From NCBI GenBank assembly GCA_023449275.1, contig JAEXJM010000012.1:1-24486 (forward strand): a DNA stretch of 24,486 bases, in the 5' to 3' direction. The position numbers and the translations under genes were made by a program. This DNA comes from Pseudomonadota bacterium (lineage in GTDB: Bacteria; Pseudomonadota; Gammaproteobacteria; Burkholderiales; Burkholderiaceae_D). This document shows positions 1 to 7,980 of this stretch, piece by piece (within the stretch, counting starts at the first letter, position 1; every line of letters starts with the position of its first letter). The notes beneath the pieces were generated by a model. It was given only the letters and a program-made list of their open reading frames with translations. It was not told the origin of the DNA and did no database searches.

Positions 1-633
1 TTCGTCCGGCAATCTGTCGTCAAGGGAGTGCAGGGCGGCGGTCATGCGCTCGGTGAAGTACCGTTCCCACTGCGCTCCGATGCGGACGCCGGAGAAAGGA
101 CGGTCGGGAGCTTGCTTGTAGACGCGGTTTTCCAGCGCGGTGAAGACGGGAATGCTCATGGAGATCAGCCTGCTGCATAGGTGCCCGAAGGTGCGGTAGT
201 AGTGCTGTTGGGCTTCGCGGATTTCGGCGGCGAGTTCCAGCATGGCGGCTTCGTCAAAGCGCGGAGCGGCGGGTAGAGCAGGGCGGTTGCGCTTGGCGAG
301 TTCGGCCTCCATGCGGTTGAAGGCTTCGATGTAGGCGAGCTTGAACCGCATGGCTTCCGGGCCTGTGTAGCCCATCGCCAAGAGGGTGAAGCCGTCACGG
401 AAGATGATGTACATGGCTAGCGATCGCCCCGTATTGTCCATATAGTTACTCACCACAAAATTGTGGGCAGTAAACTCTTCCGGGCAGTTAACAATAATAT
501 TTCGGAGATCCCTCAATACGGCATCATGCCGCTTCCTGAAAAACTTGGAGACATCAAGAGAAGTCGTAGCAGGACGGCCATCATGTAGGGAAACGGAGGG
601 GGATGGGGAGGAAAGAAGCAGAGCCTGTGACAT
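1..633 (-). CDS. Rha-family phage regulatory protein, cut by left edge
   Basis: The minus-strand frame is open from an ATG at 633 to the window edge (211 codons, no stop seen), so the C-terminus is missing. The start is supported by an ACGAGG ribosome site 8-9 nt upstream. Residues about 20-60 contain the Rha pattern TTSLDVSKFFRKRHDAVLRD, followed by RDGFTLLAMGYTGPEAMRFK and YIEAFNRMEAEL. These are the conserved parts of the Rha/pRha domain found in temperate phages and satellites, where the protein regulates lysogenic functions. The later part (about residues 120-211) is a charged helical extension without a recognised domain. It lies downstream of several small genes on the same strand and fits the phage-derived character of the left part of the window. 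The family call is confident; the exact role here is not known. Confidence 0.85.
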   Translation of the reverse strand, partial: MSQALLLSSPSPSVSLHDGRPATTSLDVSKFFRKRHDAVLRDLRNIIVNCPEEFTAHNFVVSNYMDNTGRSLAMYIIFRDGFTLLAMGYTGPEAMRFKLAYIEAFNRMEAELAKRNRPALPAAPRFDEAAMLELAAEIREAQQHYYRTFGHLCSRLISMSIPVFTALENRVYKQAPDRPFSGVRIGAQWERYFTERMTAALHSLDDRLPDE

Positions 634-741
634 AATAAACCTCGTGTAGTTTTCGATTAGCCCTGCAAAATAGCAAGGGCCGGGAGCTCGAAACTGTACA
701 CGAACAGCCAGGCCTATTTCCCCGAAGGGTATTGTATTAGC

Positions 742-885
742 CTACTCCCGACCCGTGAAGATCGTATGATACACCTCTCCCACGGCATCAAACATGTCTT
801 GGCAGGGCACAAAAATAGCCACTCTCACGGGTTGGCTTCCGTCGTGTAAAGGAGTTTCGAGGCTCCGTGGAAGAAAGTTCACCAT
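742..885 (-). CDS. possible 47-residue small protein upstream of rha
   Basis: An ATG at 885 opens a 47-codon frame ending in TAG. The product is soluble-looking, with a core reading VRVAIFVPCQDMFDAVGEVY. There is no clear ribosome site, but it lies 22 nt after the lipoprotein gene and about 110 nt before rha on the same strand, so it could be translated from a shared transcript. I do not recognise a family. A 27-codon frame on the other strand (766-849, containing NSHSHGLASVV) covers the same DNA and is an alternative. Only one of the two is likely to be real. Confidence 0.3.
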   Translation of the reverse strand: MVNFLPRSLETPLHDGSQPVRVAIFVPCQDMFDAVGEVYHTIFTGRE

Positions 886-907
886 GAAAGTGGCTGAAAG
901 TCAATAG

Positions 908-1252
908 TTAGTAGTGGTGGACTTCAATGACGGCATCTGGAGACGGCTTCACCTGTCTATCACTCTTTTCTTCGGGAGCAAGGCATTCAAACGTCATATC
1001 AAAAACATTTTGCGCAGGAGAACTTCCCCTATATTGGAGAATATTAACTTCCTTTCCCTGTTTCACACAGTAAGCTTGAGCTTCTTCAATAGCTTTCTTT
1101 TTTGTCCCTGATGCTCCTACAATATATGGAGTCTCTACCGTCAGACTATAGACGCCTTGCCCTATTGGTAAGACACCGCTTGAACCGAAGCATCCATATA
1201 AAAGAGATGAGATTAGAATCAAAGAAAACGATATAATTTTATTTGTATGCAT
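908..1252 (-). CDS. small lipoprotein, hypothetical
   Basis: This 114-residue protein starts MHTNKIISFSLILISSLLYG and then has a cysteine at position 21. It is a typical type II signal peptide: two-residue basic end, hydrophobic stretch, lipobox LLYGC. It is therefore predicted to be lipid-anchored, probably in the outer membrane. The mature part contains KKKAIEEAQAYCVKQGKEV, resembling the Ala-rich helix with a Cys seen in many small enterobacterial and phage lipoproteins, and a second Cys at position 90 that could form a disulfide with it. The start at 1252 is preferred over longer upstream reading because the signal peptide begins there; a weak GGGA sits about 10 nt upstream. The gene is AT-rich. 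Function unknown. Confidence 0.7.
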   Translation of the reverse strand: MHTNKIISFSLILISSLLYGCFGSSGVLPIGQGVYSLTVETPYIVGASGTKKKAIEEAQAYCVKQGKEVNILQYRGSSPAQNVFDMTFECLAPEEKSDRQVKPSPDAVIEVHHY

Positions 1253-1313
1253 AATAATTTCCCATACTATTCTTTGTTTTATGTAAATATAAAACAGTAA
1301 CTTATACAGACTG

Positions 1314-1586
1314 TTATTCTCTTTTCCAAAATTTCCACCAAGGTGTTCTCTCCTGTTGCGTAGAAGTATCTGTATACGGCACCTTCTCTCCGTCCGACAG
1401 GCTGGCCAGCGCCACATCCCGATCCCGCCGTTCAGCTAGTGGCTGTAATTCAGCCTGTGCTTTTCTACATATTGCGATCACCTCCTCAAGTGCAGAACGG
1501 ATTTCCCGCGCTGTCCAAGGATAGAGGATCTGCGCCTCGGCGACGATTCGTTGTACCTCGCCAAGGGCAGAACTCGCGTAGGCCAC
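1314..1586 (-). CDS. hypothetical helical protein with PWWKFWK end
   Basis: From a GTG at 1586 this encodes 90 residues: an amphipathic helical region (about residues 8-55, with many Ala/Glu/Arg) and a hydrophilic tail ending in PWWKFWKRE, a basic-aromatic ending common in small phage and plasmid proteins. The frame stays open upstream to tandem TGA codons at 1722-1727, adding 45 codons (including LENDILIQWINSKIALENSE) with no ATG, so the true start is uncertain. Base composition changes from AT-rich to GC-rich near 1620, inside this extension, which suggests a recombination joint or a decayed longer gene. I do not recognise a family. Confidence 0.45.
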   Translation of the reverse strand: MAYASSALGEVQRIVAEAQILYPWTAREIRSALEEVIAICRKAQAELQPLAERRDRDVALASLSDGEKVPYTDTSTQQERTPWWKFWKRE

Positions 1587-1724
1587 TGTCGTCAGTACGT
1601 CCGCTCGTGTTTTCGCCGGACTGGTTTCACTGTTTTCTAATGCTATTTTAGAGTTAATCCATTGTATTAAAATGTCATTTTCAAGAGCGATACAGAGGGT
1701 AGGTAGTATTTCAAGGCTTGGTCA

Positions 1725-1862
1725 TCATTTTGATTCAAATAACGATTGAGTATCCCAGTCGAAATACCAGTTTTTTTCAGCAAGTTCTTTTGCAGACAGC
1801 CCACTGAGTTCTTTTGCATACCTTAATGCTTCTGTAGCAGATACATTTTTGAAATCGAGCAC
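1725..1862 (-). CDS. 45-residue hypothetical protein
   Basis: A GTG at 1862 is preceded by a strong GGAGAGGAG about 8 nt upstream, which decides the start over the ATG at 1943, which has no ribosome site. The product reads VLDFKNVSATEALRYAKELS at its N-terminus, then SAKELAEKNWYFDWD, and ends in two consecutive TGA codons. It is small, acidic and mostly helical. The following gene (1314-1586 and its open extension) is in the same reading frame right after the stops. No family recognised. It diverges from the gene starting at 1943, with about 80 nt between the two starts. Confidence 0.5.
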   Translation of the reverse strand: MLDFKNVSATEALRYAKELSGLSAKELAEKNWYFDWDTQSLFESK

Positions 1863-1942
1863 AAGGTTTATCTCCTCTCCTTTTTTAACCGTGTTTCCTT
1901 TTGAAAAGCACGGTATCCGAAAAGAAAAAAGGAGGGAATGCA

Positions 1943-2194
1943 ATGACGCTTAAAATTTTATTGGCAGAAGTGATTAAAGGAATCGGTGCAGCATGTAATA
2001 ATGGGAGTGAAACAAATATAACATATTTAAATACAATGAAAACAATGCCATTGACCGTAAAAATTGTTGCTTCTGGTAATTTGGATACAGAAGACAGTAA
2101 GGTGGAAGTAAAAAACTATGATGTGCATATTGAAATTCCATTTCATTTATCCAGTAAGGAACAAGAAAAACCTTTCATCCCTGTAAGAAAATGA
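1943..2194 (+). CDS. 83-residue hypothetical protein
   Basis: The ATG at 1943 follows a strong AAAAAAGGAGGG with 7 nt spacing, so the start is well supported. The product begins MTLKILLAEVIKGIGAA and ends KPFIPVRK. It has one hydrophobic N-terminal helix too weak to be a clear signal peptide, followed by a beta-rich part (KIVASGNLDTEDSKVEVKNY). The gene is AT-rich and has no recognised domain. It is transcribed divergently from the 45-residue gene. Confidence 0.6.
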   Translation: MTLKILLAEVIKGIGAACNNGSETNITYLNTMKTMPLTVKIVASGNLDTEDSKVEVKNYDVHIEIPFHLSSKEQEKPFIPVRK

Positions 2195-2268
2195 ACTAAT
2201 TACATATAGCTTACTAAAAATTCCTCCTTTTCTCTTTGTTTTTTAACAAGTTGAAAACGGAGGATTTT

Positions 2269-4156
2269 TTGAACAACATGAATTTTTTGCCTACGAGAGA
2301 GCAGCTCGCCGCGTACGCGAATGAACCGGTTATGGAGAAGGAAGCCGAGGGCCGGGGAGAGCATAGAGGACGGGTTGAAAAAGGTTCTTGATGCGCTTCC
2401 GGCAAACGTGTTCGGCGAGGGGCGAGCGGTTCCCATCGAACGGGAAGAGCGGATCGCGGATGCCGGGATGCGGGAAGGGGCGTTTGTCGAGAAGGACGGT
2501 GGCCTGTTCACCGTTTCCGACGGGGCGTTGGTTAAGCCCGAGTGGGCCGACAAGCCGAAGAAGGTACGGCAGGCGGCAAGCTACGTCGGCGTCAAGAAAT
2601 CGGTTTTTGACCTCATCAATGCGATGAACAGCGATGCGGACGACGCCGGGATCGGCAAGCTCCGGGACGCGCTGAATAGTGCCTATGATGCCTACGTGAA
2701 GGACTACGCCCCGATCAACAAGGACGGAAACGGATTCCTTGAGGACGACATCGAATTTCCCACGGTCGCGGCCATCGAGCGCCTCGTCAGTGTGCCCGTC
2801 ACCAAGACGTACAAGAGCGGAAAGCGTAAGGGGGAATCGTATCAGGTCGATGAGAAGCGGGTGGCCAAGGCCGACATCTTCACCAAGCGCACGATATTCC
2901 CTTTCAAGGAACCGACATCCGCCGAAAACATTCAGGACGCCATCAAGATCTGCCGTATCTTCAGGACGGGGATCGACGTCGGGTATATCGGGAATCTCCT
3001 CGGCATGAGCCCGGAGGCAGCCCGTGCCGAACTCCTCAAGACGGAAACCCTCTTCGAGAACCCGGAAACGGGGCTTATCGAACCGGACGACATCTACCTT
3101 TCCGGCAATGTCCGCAAGAAGCTGGAAATGGCGGAAGCAGGCCGAGAGGACAATCCGGCCTACGGGAAAAACGTGGAGGCGCTGCGGAAGGTCCAGCCGG
3201 AACGTATCGGCATCGACGCCATCCACGCCCGCATCGGCTCGTCGTGGGTTCCCGCCAAGGTCTACGAGGCGTTTGTGAAGCATCTCGGCTTTTCCAGCGT
3301 ATCCGTTGAGAAGGCGCGTCTTGAAGGCGAAGACGGTTCGACGCAGTGGCACGTTGAAGCTTACGGCGGCACGCCGGAAGCGCGGAACCGTTGGGGAGTG
3401 GACGGTGCGTCGGTCATTGACCTGATCAGCGACAGTCTGAACTTGAAACGTACTGAGGTCTACGACGAGCATTACAACGCCGACGGGAAAACGTCCCGTG
3501 TGAAGAACACCGAGAAGACGCTGGCGGCGCAGGAAAAGCAGCGATCCATTCAGAACGAATTCCAGTCGTGGCTGAAAAAGGACGACGCCGCCGGGAGGCT
3601 CGTCGAAGACGAGTACAACGATAGGTTCAACGGGTTCGTCCCGCGCAAGTTCACGGCCCCCGACATCAAGCATTTTCCCGGCGCTTCCCACTCCATCGAG
3701 TTGCGGGAGAACCAGAAGATAGGCGTTGTCCGAGGGTTGCAGGAATCCACCTTGCTCGCGCACGGCGTCGGTTCCGGCAAGACCATGTTGCAGATTACGC
3801 TGGCGATGGAAATGCGGCGTCTCGGGACGGCGAAAAAGCCGTGGATTGTCGTTCAGGCGTCCACCCTGTCGCAGTTCGCGGCTACCTTCAAGACGCTGTA
3901 CCCGCGCGCGGCTATGCTCGTCGCGGCCCTGCGCAAACGCGGATGGAAGGACAGCCGTCCGAAGGGGCGCCCGGAGTTTGAAAATCTGCTCGGCAAGATC
4001 AACGCCCTGCGTCTCGACACCAAAAAGTCATGGGCATATGTCGAATCCATTGCAGAAAAGATGTATGGCGTGCGCATTCCGTGGCTCGACGGCGAGCAGC
4101 TCGGCGGCGTGATTGCCGCAATGGCCAAGCACCAGCGGGCGCAGGAGAGGGCGTAA
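2269..4156 (+). pseudogene. DarB-like methylase/helicase fragment fused to Mu GemA C-terminus
   Basis: The main frame (about 2321-4156) holds the middle of a giant phage/plasmid antirestriction-type N6-methylase/helicase (DarB-like). Recognisable parts are KADIFTKRTIFP, YLSGNVRKKL, ENQKIGVVRGLQESTLLAHG and the Walker A motif HGVGSGKT (near 3760-3785). Right after the next helicase strand, at about 3910-3920 (YPRAAMLVA), the sequence changes without a stop to ALRKRGWKDSRPKGRPE and WAYVESIAEKMYGV, which is the C-terminus of Mu GemA (DUF1018). The helicase motifs downstream of Walker A and the GemA N-terminus are gone. At the 5' end, a ribosome site (GGAGG at 2259-2263) precedes a TTG at 2269 and ATG at 2278 whose frame (MNFLPTREQLAAYANEP) breaks within about 60 nt. 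The gene is thus frameshifted at the start and internally deleted, and is unlikely to be functional as a helicase. Confidence 0.75.
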
Positions 4157-5343
4157 TGTCTGACGCGCGCCTGCCCCGCAACGCCCGCGACATCATCGAT
4201 CGTCTTGGTCCCGCCGTGACCCTGCGCCTCATAAGGGCTCTCGGCGGAACGACGATCCCCGTGCCCATGCGGCTGACGCCCGTCGGCGAGGCCCGTTATA
4301 GAAGGCTGTGCGATTATGATTGGGGAGGATGCGGCAAAGGCTTTGTGCCGGGAATATGCCGGAACGAATCTTTACATCCCCACATGCAGACAGGCCGCCC
4401 CCGTGCCGCCTATCAGCACCGGGACACGTTGATCCGTGCCTCCCGCATCGTGTGGGGACTGGACGCGCCGGTGTCCGTTTTCGCGGCGCAAATCCACACC
4501 GAGAGTTGGAGGAAAAACAGCACGGTGTCGACCGCCGGGGCGCAAGGCTTGGCACAGTTCATGCCATCCACCGCGAAATGGCTCCCGACCGTTGCCCCGG
4601 AAGTGGGCAAGCCCGCGCCCTTCAATCCCGGCTGGTCGTTCCGGGCGTGCGTGACATACGACAAGTATCTGTGGGATCGGCTGGCGGCCAAAAACGCGCA
4701 AAAGAAGGTGCTGACGCCCTGTGACCGCATGGCCTTTGCCTTATCCGCATACAACGGCGGCATGGGCTGGACCAAGGGATACGGCTTTACGGTTCTTGAC
4801 GTGCCTCCCTATCCGGTGTCCCGCCGCAGGGGCGGCACGTGGGAGGAGATCGTAGCCATTATCCGGGAGGACGGGAGCCTCGTGGAGCGTCCGGCAGGTT
4901 TTTGCGAGAGGTGTGTCTTTTTCCTTTCCCATGAGGAGTGGGATGCCTTTCCCACACGGCCCACGTCCGCGCACATGTATGATCTGGAGAATGGCGAATG
5001 GGTCGATCCGTGTCCTTTCGCCAAGCTTCTACACGAGGTCCAGCTTGAAATCCGCAACTGCTTTGAAATTCGCCGCTGGAAAATCTGGGGAAAATTCATC
5101 CCCCAATACGAGCAGCTCACATGGTCCGCGCAGGTCGCCGAGACCACGGGATTCCTGAACGGCGAGGCCCGCGCCACGCCGTACATCGACGCCTTTCTTG
5201 CCGCGCGCACCGACGAGGGCAAACCGGACAAGGAAAGCCTGTGCCGCGACATCCTCGCCAATCACGCCGCCTACCTACGAAATATGGTCGAGAGTACGAC
5301 TGGAAATATGGGGGAACAGGAAACACCTATTGGGGTGGGATAG
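4156..5343 (+). CDS. chimeric Mor / lytic transglycosylase / tail-protein ORF
   Basis: The ATG at 4156 overlaps the stop of the preceding gene (TAATG) and follows GCAGGAGAGG. This is the normal gemA-mor junction of Mu-like phages. The 395-residue product has three unrelated pieces. Residues 1-37 (RNARDIIDRLGPAVTLRLIR, GGTTIPVP) match the start of Mor, the middle-operon activator, whose C-terminal DNA-binding part is missing. Residues about 38-210 are an SLT lytic transglycosylase with catalytic Glu116 in HTESW, then AGAQGLAQFMPSTA and AYNGG. This is a peptidoglycan-cleaving phage endolysin, missing its C-terminus. Residues about 215-385 (YDLENGEWVDP, YEQLTWSAQV, ARATPYIDAFLAAR) match phage tail-fibre-assembly-like proteins. 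All joints are in frame. Enzymatic activity is possible but doubtful. Confidence 0.7.
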   Translation: MSDARLPRNARDIIDRLGPAVTLRLIRALGGTTIPVPMRLTPVGEARYRRLCDYDWGGCGKGFVPGICRNESLHPHMQTGRPRAAYQHRDTLIRASRIVWGLDAPVSVFAAQIHTESWRKNSTVSTAGAQGLAQFMPSTAKWLPTVAPEVGKPAPFNPGWSFRACVTYDKYLWDRLAAKNAQKKVLTPCDRMAFALSAYNGGMGWTKGYGFTVLDVPPYPVSRRRGGTWEEIVAIIREDGSLVERPAGFCERCVFFLSHEEWDAFPTRPTSAHMYDLENGEWVDPCPFAKLLHEVQLEIRNCFEIRRWKIWGKFIPQYEQLTWSAQVAETTGFLNGEARATPYIDAFLAARTDEGKPDKESLCRDILANHAAYLRNMVESTTGNMGEQETPIGVG

Positions 5344-5429
5344 ATTTTTATGCTTCTCGCGTTACTCCGGTTGTTGGTGAAATCCGTCCGGTGAATCGCG
5401 CAGTTCGCTACCTCATCCGGGCGCGGTGA
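5289..5429 (+). pseudogene. tail-fibre C-terminus remnant (module A)
   Basis: In a different frame from the gene just upstream, about 47 codons encode REYDWKYGGTGNTYWGG, then FYASRVTPVVGEIRPVNRAV and YLIRAR before TGA at 5427-5429. This is the conserved end of Mu/lambda-type tail fibres. The rest of the fibre gene is absent; the fragment is joined, out of frame, to the tail-assembly fragment near 5283. Related ends occur at 8312-8510 and 22607-22819. Confidence 0.65.
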
Positions 5430-5470
5430 CTTGCCAAATTCATCGAAAGTCCTTATCTTAAAAAGCAAGA

Positions 5471-5502
5471 GGGACGGCAAGTGCGTCAACACCTACCGTC
5501 CC
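5471..5502 (+). terminator. hairpin after tail-fibre end
   Basis: GGGACGG (5471-5477) pairs with CCGTCCC (5496-5502) 42 nt after the tail-fibre stop. A run of T (gggtcttttt) follows about 8-20 nt later, so it may terminate fibre transcription. The same position in the other modules holds a hairpin of different sequence. Confidence 0.45.
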
Positions 5503-5552
5503 ATTACGCGGGGTCTTTTTCGGGACTCCCCTAGAGGTAAAACAGAAGTTTT

Positions 5553-5611
5553 CCCACAGGACAGCCCCTAACAGTTTCAGCCACTGTTAGGGGCTTGCTT
5601 TGTCCTGTGGG
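5553..5611. repeat. long two-part inverted repeat (module A)
   Basis: Outer arms CCCACAGGACA (5553-5563) and TGTCCTGTGGG (5601-5611) enclose inner arms CCCCTAACAG (5565-5574) and CTGTTAGGGG (5584-5593), with a 9-nt loop. It lies between a plus-strand fibre end and the convergent minus-strand peptide gene. A bidirectional terminator is the simplest reading. The equivalent hairpin at 22910-22976 has a different stem sequence but the same pairing. Confidence 0.7.
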
Positions 5612-5617
5612 CTGTCT

Positions 5618-5710
5618 CTAGCTCAGGAACTCGTCCATCAGCCAGTTAAACAGCCGGACAAGGGCAGCCCAAACAGCAGCCTTTGCCAGCACACGGATGA
5701 ATCCGTACAT
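5618..5710 (-). CDS. 30-residue hydrophobic peptide gene (module A)
   Basis: The ATG at 5710 opens 30 codons ending in TAG at 5618. The peptide starts MYGFIRVLAKAAVWAALVRL and ends WLMDEFLS. It is a single amphipathic/hydrophobic helix long enough to touch or span the membrane. A strong AAGGAGG lies at 5723-5729, 12 nt upstream of this ATG; an out-of-frame ATG at 5718 is closer to it. A homologue of the same length (MYHLLRLVTK at its start, SWLMGKILS at its end) lies at 22984-23094 in the same context. Decayed copies at 8511-8577 and 22553-22600 keep the WLMDE part. The conservation of length, ends and Trp-Leu-Met supports a real gene. Function is not known: a phage holin-like, lysis-associated or type I toxin-like peptide are guesses. 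Confidence 0.55.
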   Translation of the reverse strand: MYGFIRVLAKAAVWAALVRLFNWLMDEFLS

Positions 5711-5852
5711 GGTGGCATGGAACCTCCTTGTAGTCCCCCGCTGGTGACTGAGTAGGGAAGTCCCGACCCGGAAAGTACACAGGTACGCCTCCTATGGCAA
5801 GGCTTCCGAGACTGGTTATGCTGAAGGATTATTTTCGCTTTTCATGTGAAGG

Positions 5853-5894
5853 AATACATAGATACATGTTTATATAAACATGTATCTATGTATT
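5853..5894. repeat. 42-bp perfect palindrome
   Basis: The sequence is a perfect palindrome with no central spacer. Each half reads AATACATAGATACATGTTTA outward to the centre at 5873/5874. It is AT-rich, has no T-tract terminator shape, and lies in a gene-free stretch between the tail-end module and the AraC remnant. A weaker inverted repeat (GTTAATCA at 5904-5911, TGATTAAC at 5931-5938, with inner CGAG/CTCG) follows directly. Possible roles are a cruciform, a protein-binding site or an element end. None is shown by the sequence. Confidence 0.85.
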
Positions 5895-6050
5895 AATATA
5901 TTGGTTAATCATATCGAGTGTATTCTCTCGTGATTAACTTATATTTTAAGCTGTTATTCTTTTCATACCAGTATATCCAGAACTAGTTGGGGTTGTCTGA
6001 GGAAATAGTAGCACAGGATTTTGCAGAGGGTACGCAAGAGTGGCGAAAAC

Positions 6051-6311
6051 GGTTTCTTGCGGTCCTCAACGGATGCTTCGCCTCAAGCGCCGTTCCTTTC
6101 GCTCTCCGTAAAGCTGGACAGACGCATTATCACTCAGTTAATTACGAAAGCCCCTTCCGTAGTTACTGTCCAAGAAGGAGAAGTGCCTTCTGTCGTAGTG
6201 TACGAGGCGGGCAAAGATCTTTTGCAGGTATTTTCCCGTTTTGTTGAACTTTTGGATACACCATCACGAATCCCGGTTTTAGCTCCCATGATTCTTCGTG
6301 AGAAAGAATAC
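6051..6311 (+). pseudogene. AraC-family regulator, N-terminal domain remnant
   Basis: The plus-strand frame encodes SSTDASPQAPFLSLSVKLD, then VVVYEAGKDLLQVFSRFVEL and LLDTPSRIPVLAPMILREKE. These match the conserved end of the N-terminal domain of AraC-type regulators (ASPEAPYL..L.LELD ... LLDTP.DIPVLAPLI.REI.Y). The preceding part of the domain is not in any frame and the HTH domain is absent. The frame runs into AT-rich sequence after 6311. It is a decayed fragment with no expected function. Confidence 0.6.
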
Positions 6312-6656
6312 TGTAAAAATATCAATTATTATCAGATAATTATATTTAATAAATGCATTTTTTACCCCTAAAAATAACCCCTAAAATTTGTGGATGATTA
6401 TGGATTTATGTGAACAATACCGAACAAAAAGTAGATAATGCGATATTCCAAAAAAACTGAACACATAGTTTTGGGCGAAAGTGTCAGTAAAATCTTAAAG
6501 CTTGCCAGCCGTGTTTTGAAAGGAACATACTCAGCGCATAGAAATACGAAGTACATCGAATACCCTTTTTTGACCACAAACGTCTAGCGATCTAATGGGC
6601 TATATCCTCAAAATTGCAAAGCGCTTTTGGTTGAAAGGGCGAGATCTCCATGCATG
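6312..6656. other. gene-free AT-rich stretch
   Basis: I see no gene, RNA or repeat here in any frame. It is probably decayed sequence plus the upstream region of the MFS gene. Confidence 0.5.
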
Positions 6657-6684
6657 TTGACTTTGCGATGGACTGGCATACAAT
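6657..6684 (+). promoter_or_regulatory. sigma70-like promoter for MFS gene
   Basis: TTGACT (6657-6662), a 16-nt spacer and TACAAT (6679-6684) give 5/6 matches at both elements. The MFS start lies about 50-65 nt downstream. Confidence 0.6.
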
Positions 6685-6735
6685 CAATTCTCAGTCGGAT
6701 ATAGGTCTTTTCCTTCAGAATAGCCGCTTTTAGCT

Positions 6736-7980
6736 GTGGGGGGGGAAGTGTCAGATCTACTTTCAAAACGAAAATCTTTCGTTTTTCTATCGTTGCTATG
6801 CTTCTCTCTTGCGGATGTGCGTGATGGGTTAGGGCCTTTTTTGGGTGTTTATCTGCAAGGAGAAGGATGGCGGCCAGATGAAATTGGCTTTATAATGACT
6901 GCTGGCGGTTTGGCTGGCCTTGTATGCACCACGCCGTTGGGAGCACTTGCGGATTATACTAGGTACAAGCGCTCACTTCTGGCTTTCAGTATATTACTTA
7001 TAGTAATCGCGTGTGGGATTATTTTTTTCTGGAGCGGAGCTCTTGCCGCAACCGGATCTAAAGTATTGTCTTGTGCTGCCGCTGCAGCGATAATGCCATC
7101 GCTTACAGGCATTACTCTTGGAATGACGGGACAAAAAGATTTTCCTGCGCGTCTTGGACGTAATGAGGCATGGAGTCATGCGGGAAATGCCGCAACAGCC
7201 TTGCTAGGTGGCATCATAGGGTATCACTTTGGTATTCCAGGCGTCTTCGTGGTAATGGCCTTAATGGGGGCCATGGCCCTTTTCTGCTTATGGCGCATAA
7301 ACCCGGCCAATATAGATTATGCTGTTGCCCGTGGCCTTGTTACCGAGGAATCGGGATATACCCAATCGAAATCTGAAAGTTTCCGCTACCTATTTACAGA
7401 CAAATCCCTTTTGGTCGTTGGCATGACGCTATTTTTCTTTCATCTCGGCAACGCGGCTTTACTTCCCCTGCTGGGACAATCGGCTGTAGCAAGATTCGAT
7501 GTGAATGCGGCGTCTTATACTGCTGGTACTGTAGTTCTGGCCCAAGTAACTATGATTTTGACTGCGCTCTGGGGGGCGCATGTTGCTCAGAGAAAAGGTT
7601 ATGGCCCGCTTTTCTACATGGCACTATTGGCACTACCCTTGCGTGGATGCATTGCAGGGTTATGGAATACACCTTGGAATATTATACCTGTGCAGTTGCT
7701 TGACGGCGTAGGGGCTGGTTTGCTTGGCGTCGCTACACCAGGCATGGTCGCCCGTCTTTTAGAAGGTGGAGGACATATCAATATGGGACTGGGTATGGTG
7801 TTGACTATCCAAGGAATAGGAGCCGCTCTCAGCAGCACTTACGGGGGACTTTTTGCACACCATTCGAGTTATGATGCAGCTTTTTTTTCTCTTGCAGCCG
7901 CTCCATGCCTCGGACTCTTGTTATTTTTAGCAGGAGTGCGATTTTTGCCTACCCTTCGTAATGCCATGCAAAACCACTAA
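6736..7980 (+). CDS. MFS transporter
   Basis: The 410-414-residue protein has about 12 hydrophobic segments and the Major Facilitator layout. The loop after helix 2 reads GALADYTRYKRS, a variant of the MFS loop motif G-x3-D-x2-R-x-K-R, and a second half follows a central hydrophilic loop (about residues 200-215). Substrate is not evident. The start is ambiguous: GTG at 6736 precedes a run of eight G (6738-6745), and a second in-frame GTG at 6748 lies right after it, so the G-run may serve as ribosome site for the latter or sit inside the gene. The gene stands alone with its own promoter and is flanked by phage remnants, which suggests lateral acquisition. Confidence 0.8.
   Translation: MGGEVSDLLSKRKSFVFLSLLCFSLADVRDGLGPFLGVYLQGEGWRPDEIGFIMTAGGLAGLVCTTPLGALADYTRYKRSLLAFSILLIVIACGIIFFWSGALAATGSKVLSCAAAAAIMPSLTGITLGMTGQKDFPARLGRNEAWSHAGNAATALLGGIIGYHFGIPGVFVVMALMGAMALFCLWRINPANIDYAVARGLVTEESGYTQSKSESFRYLFTDKSLLVVGMTLFFFHLGNAALLPLLGQSAVARFDVNAASYTAGTVVLAQVTMILTALWGAHVAQRKGYGPLFYMALLALPLRGCIAGLWNTPWNIIPVQLLDGVGAGLLGVATPGMVARLLEGGGHINMGLGMVLTIQGIGAALSSTYGGLFAHHSSYDAAFFSLAAAPCLGLLLFLAGVRFLPTLRNAMQNH

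Noticed and set aside
1722..1727. Selenocysteine at the tandem TGA codons
   Set aside because: Two consecutive Sec codons would be exceptional, the protein is not a redox enzyme, and I see no bacterial SECIS-type hairpin just downstream.
2330..3763. Long minus-strand frame of 477 codons
   Set aside because: It lies antisense to the DarB-like frame, whose family motifs are clear. The opposite frame is a GC-rich shadow without any domain.
5712..5830. Leader or riboswitch upstream of the peptide gene
   Set aside because: There is some pairing potential and a ribosome-site-like AGGAGG on the minus strand near 5790, but no known riboswitch pattern and no clear fold by eye.
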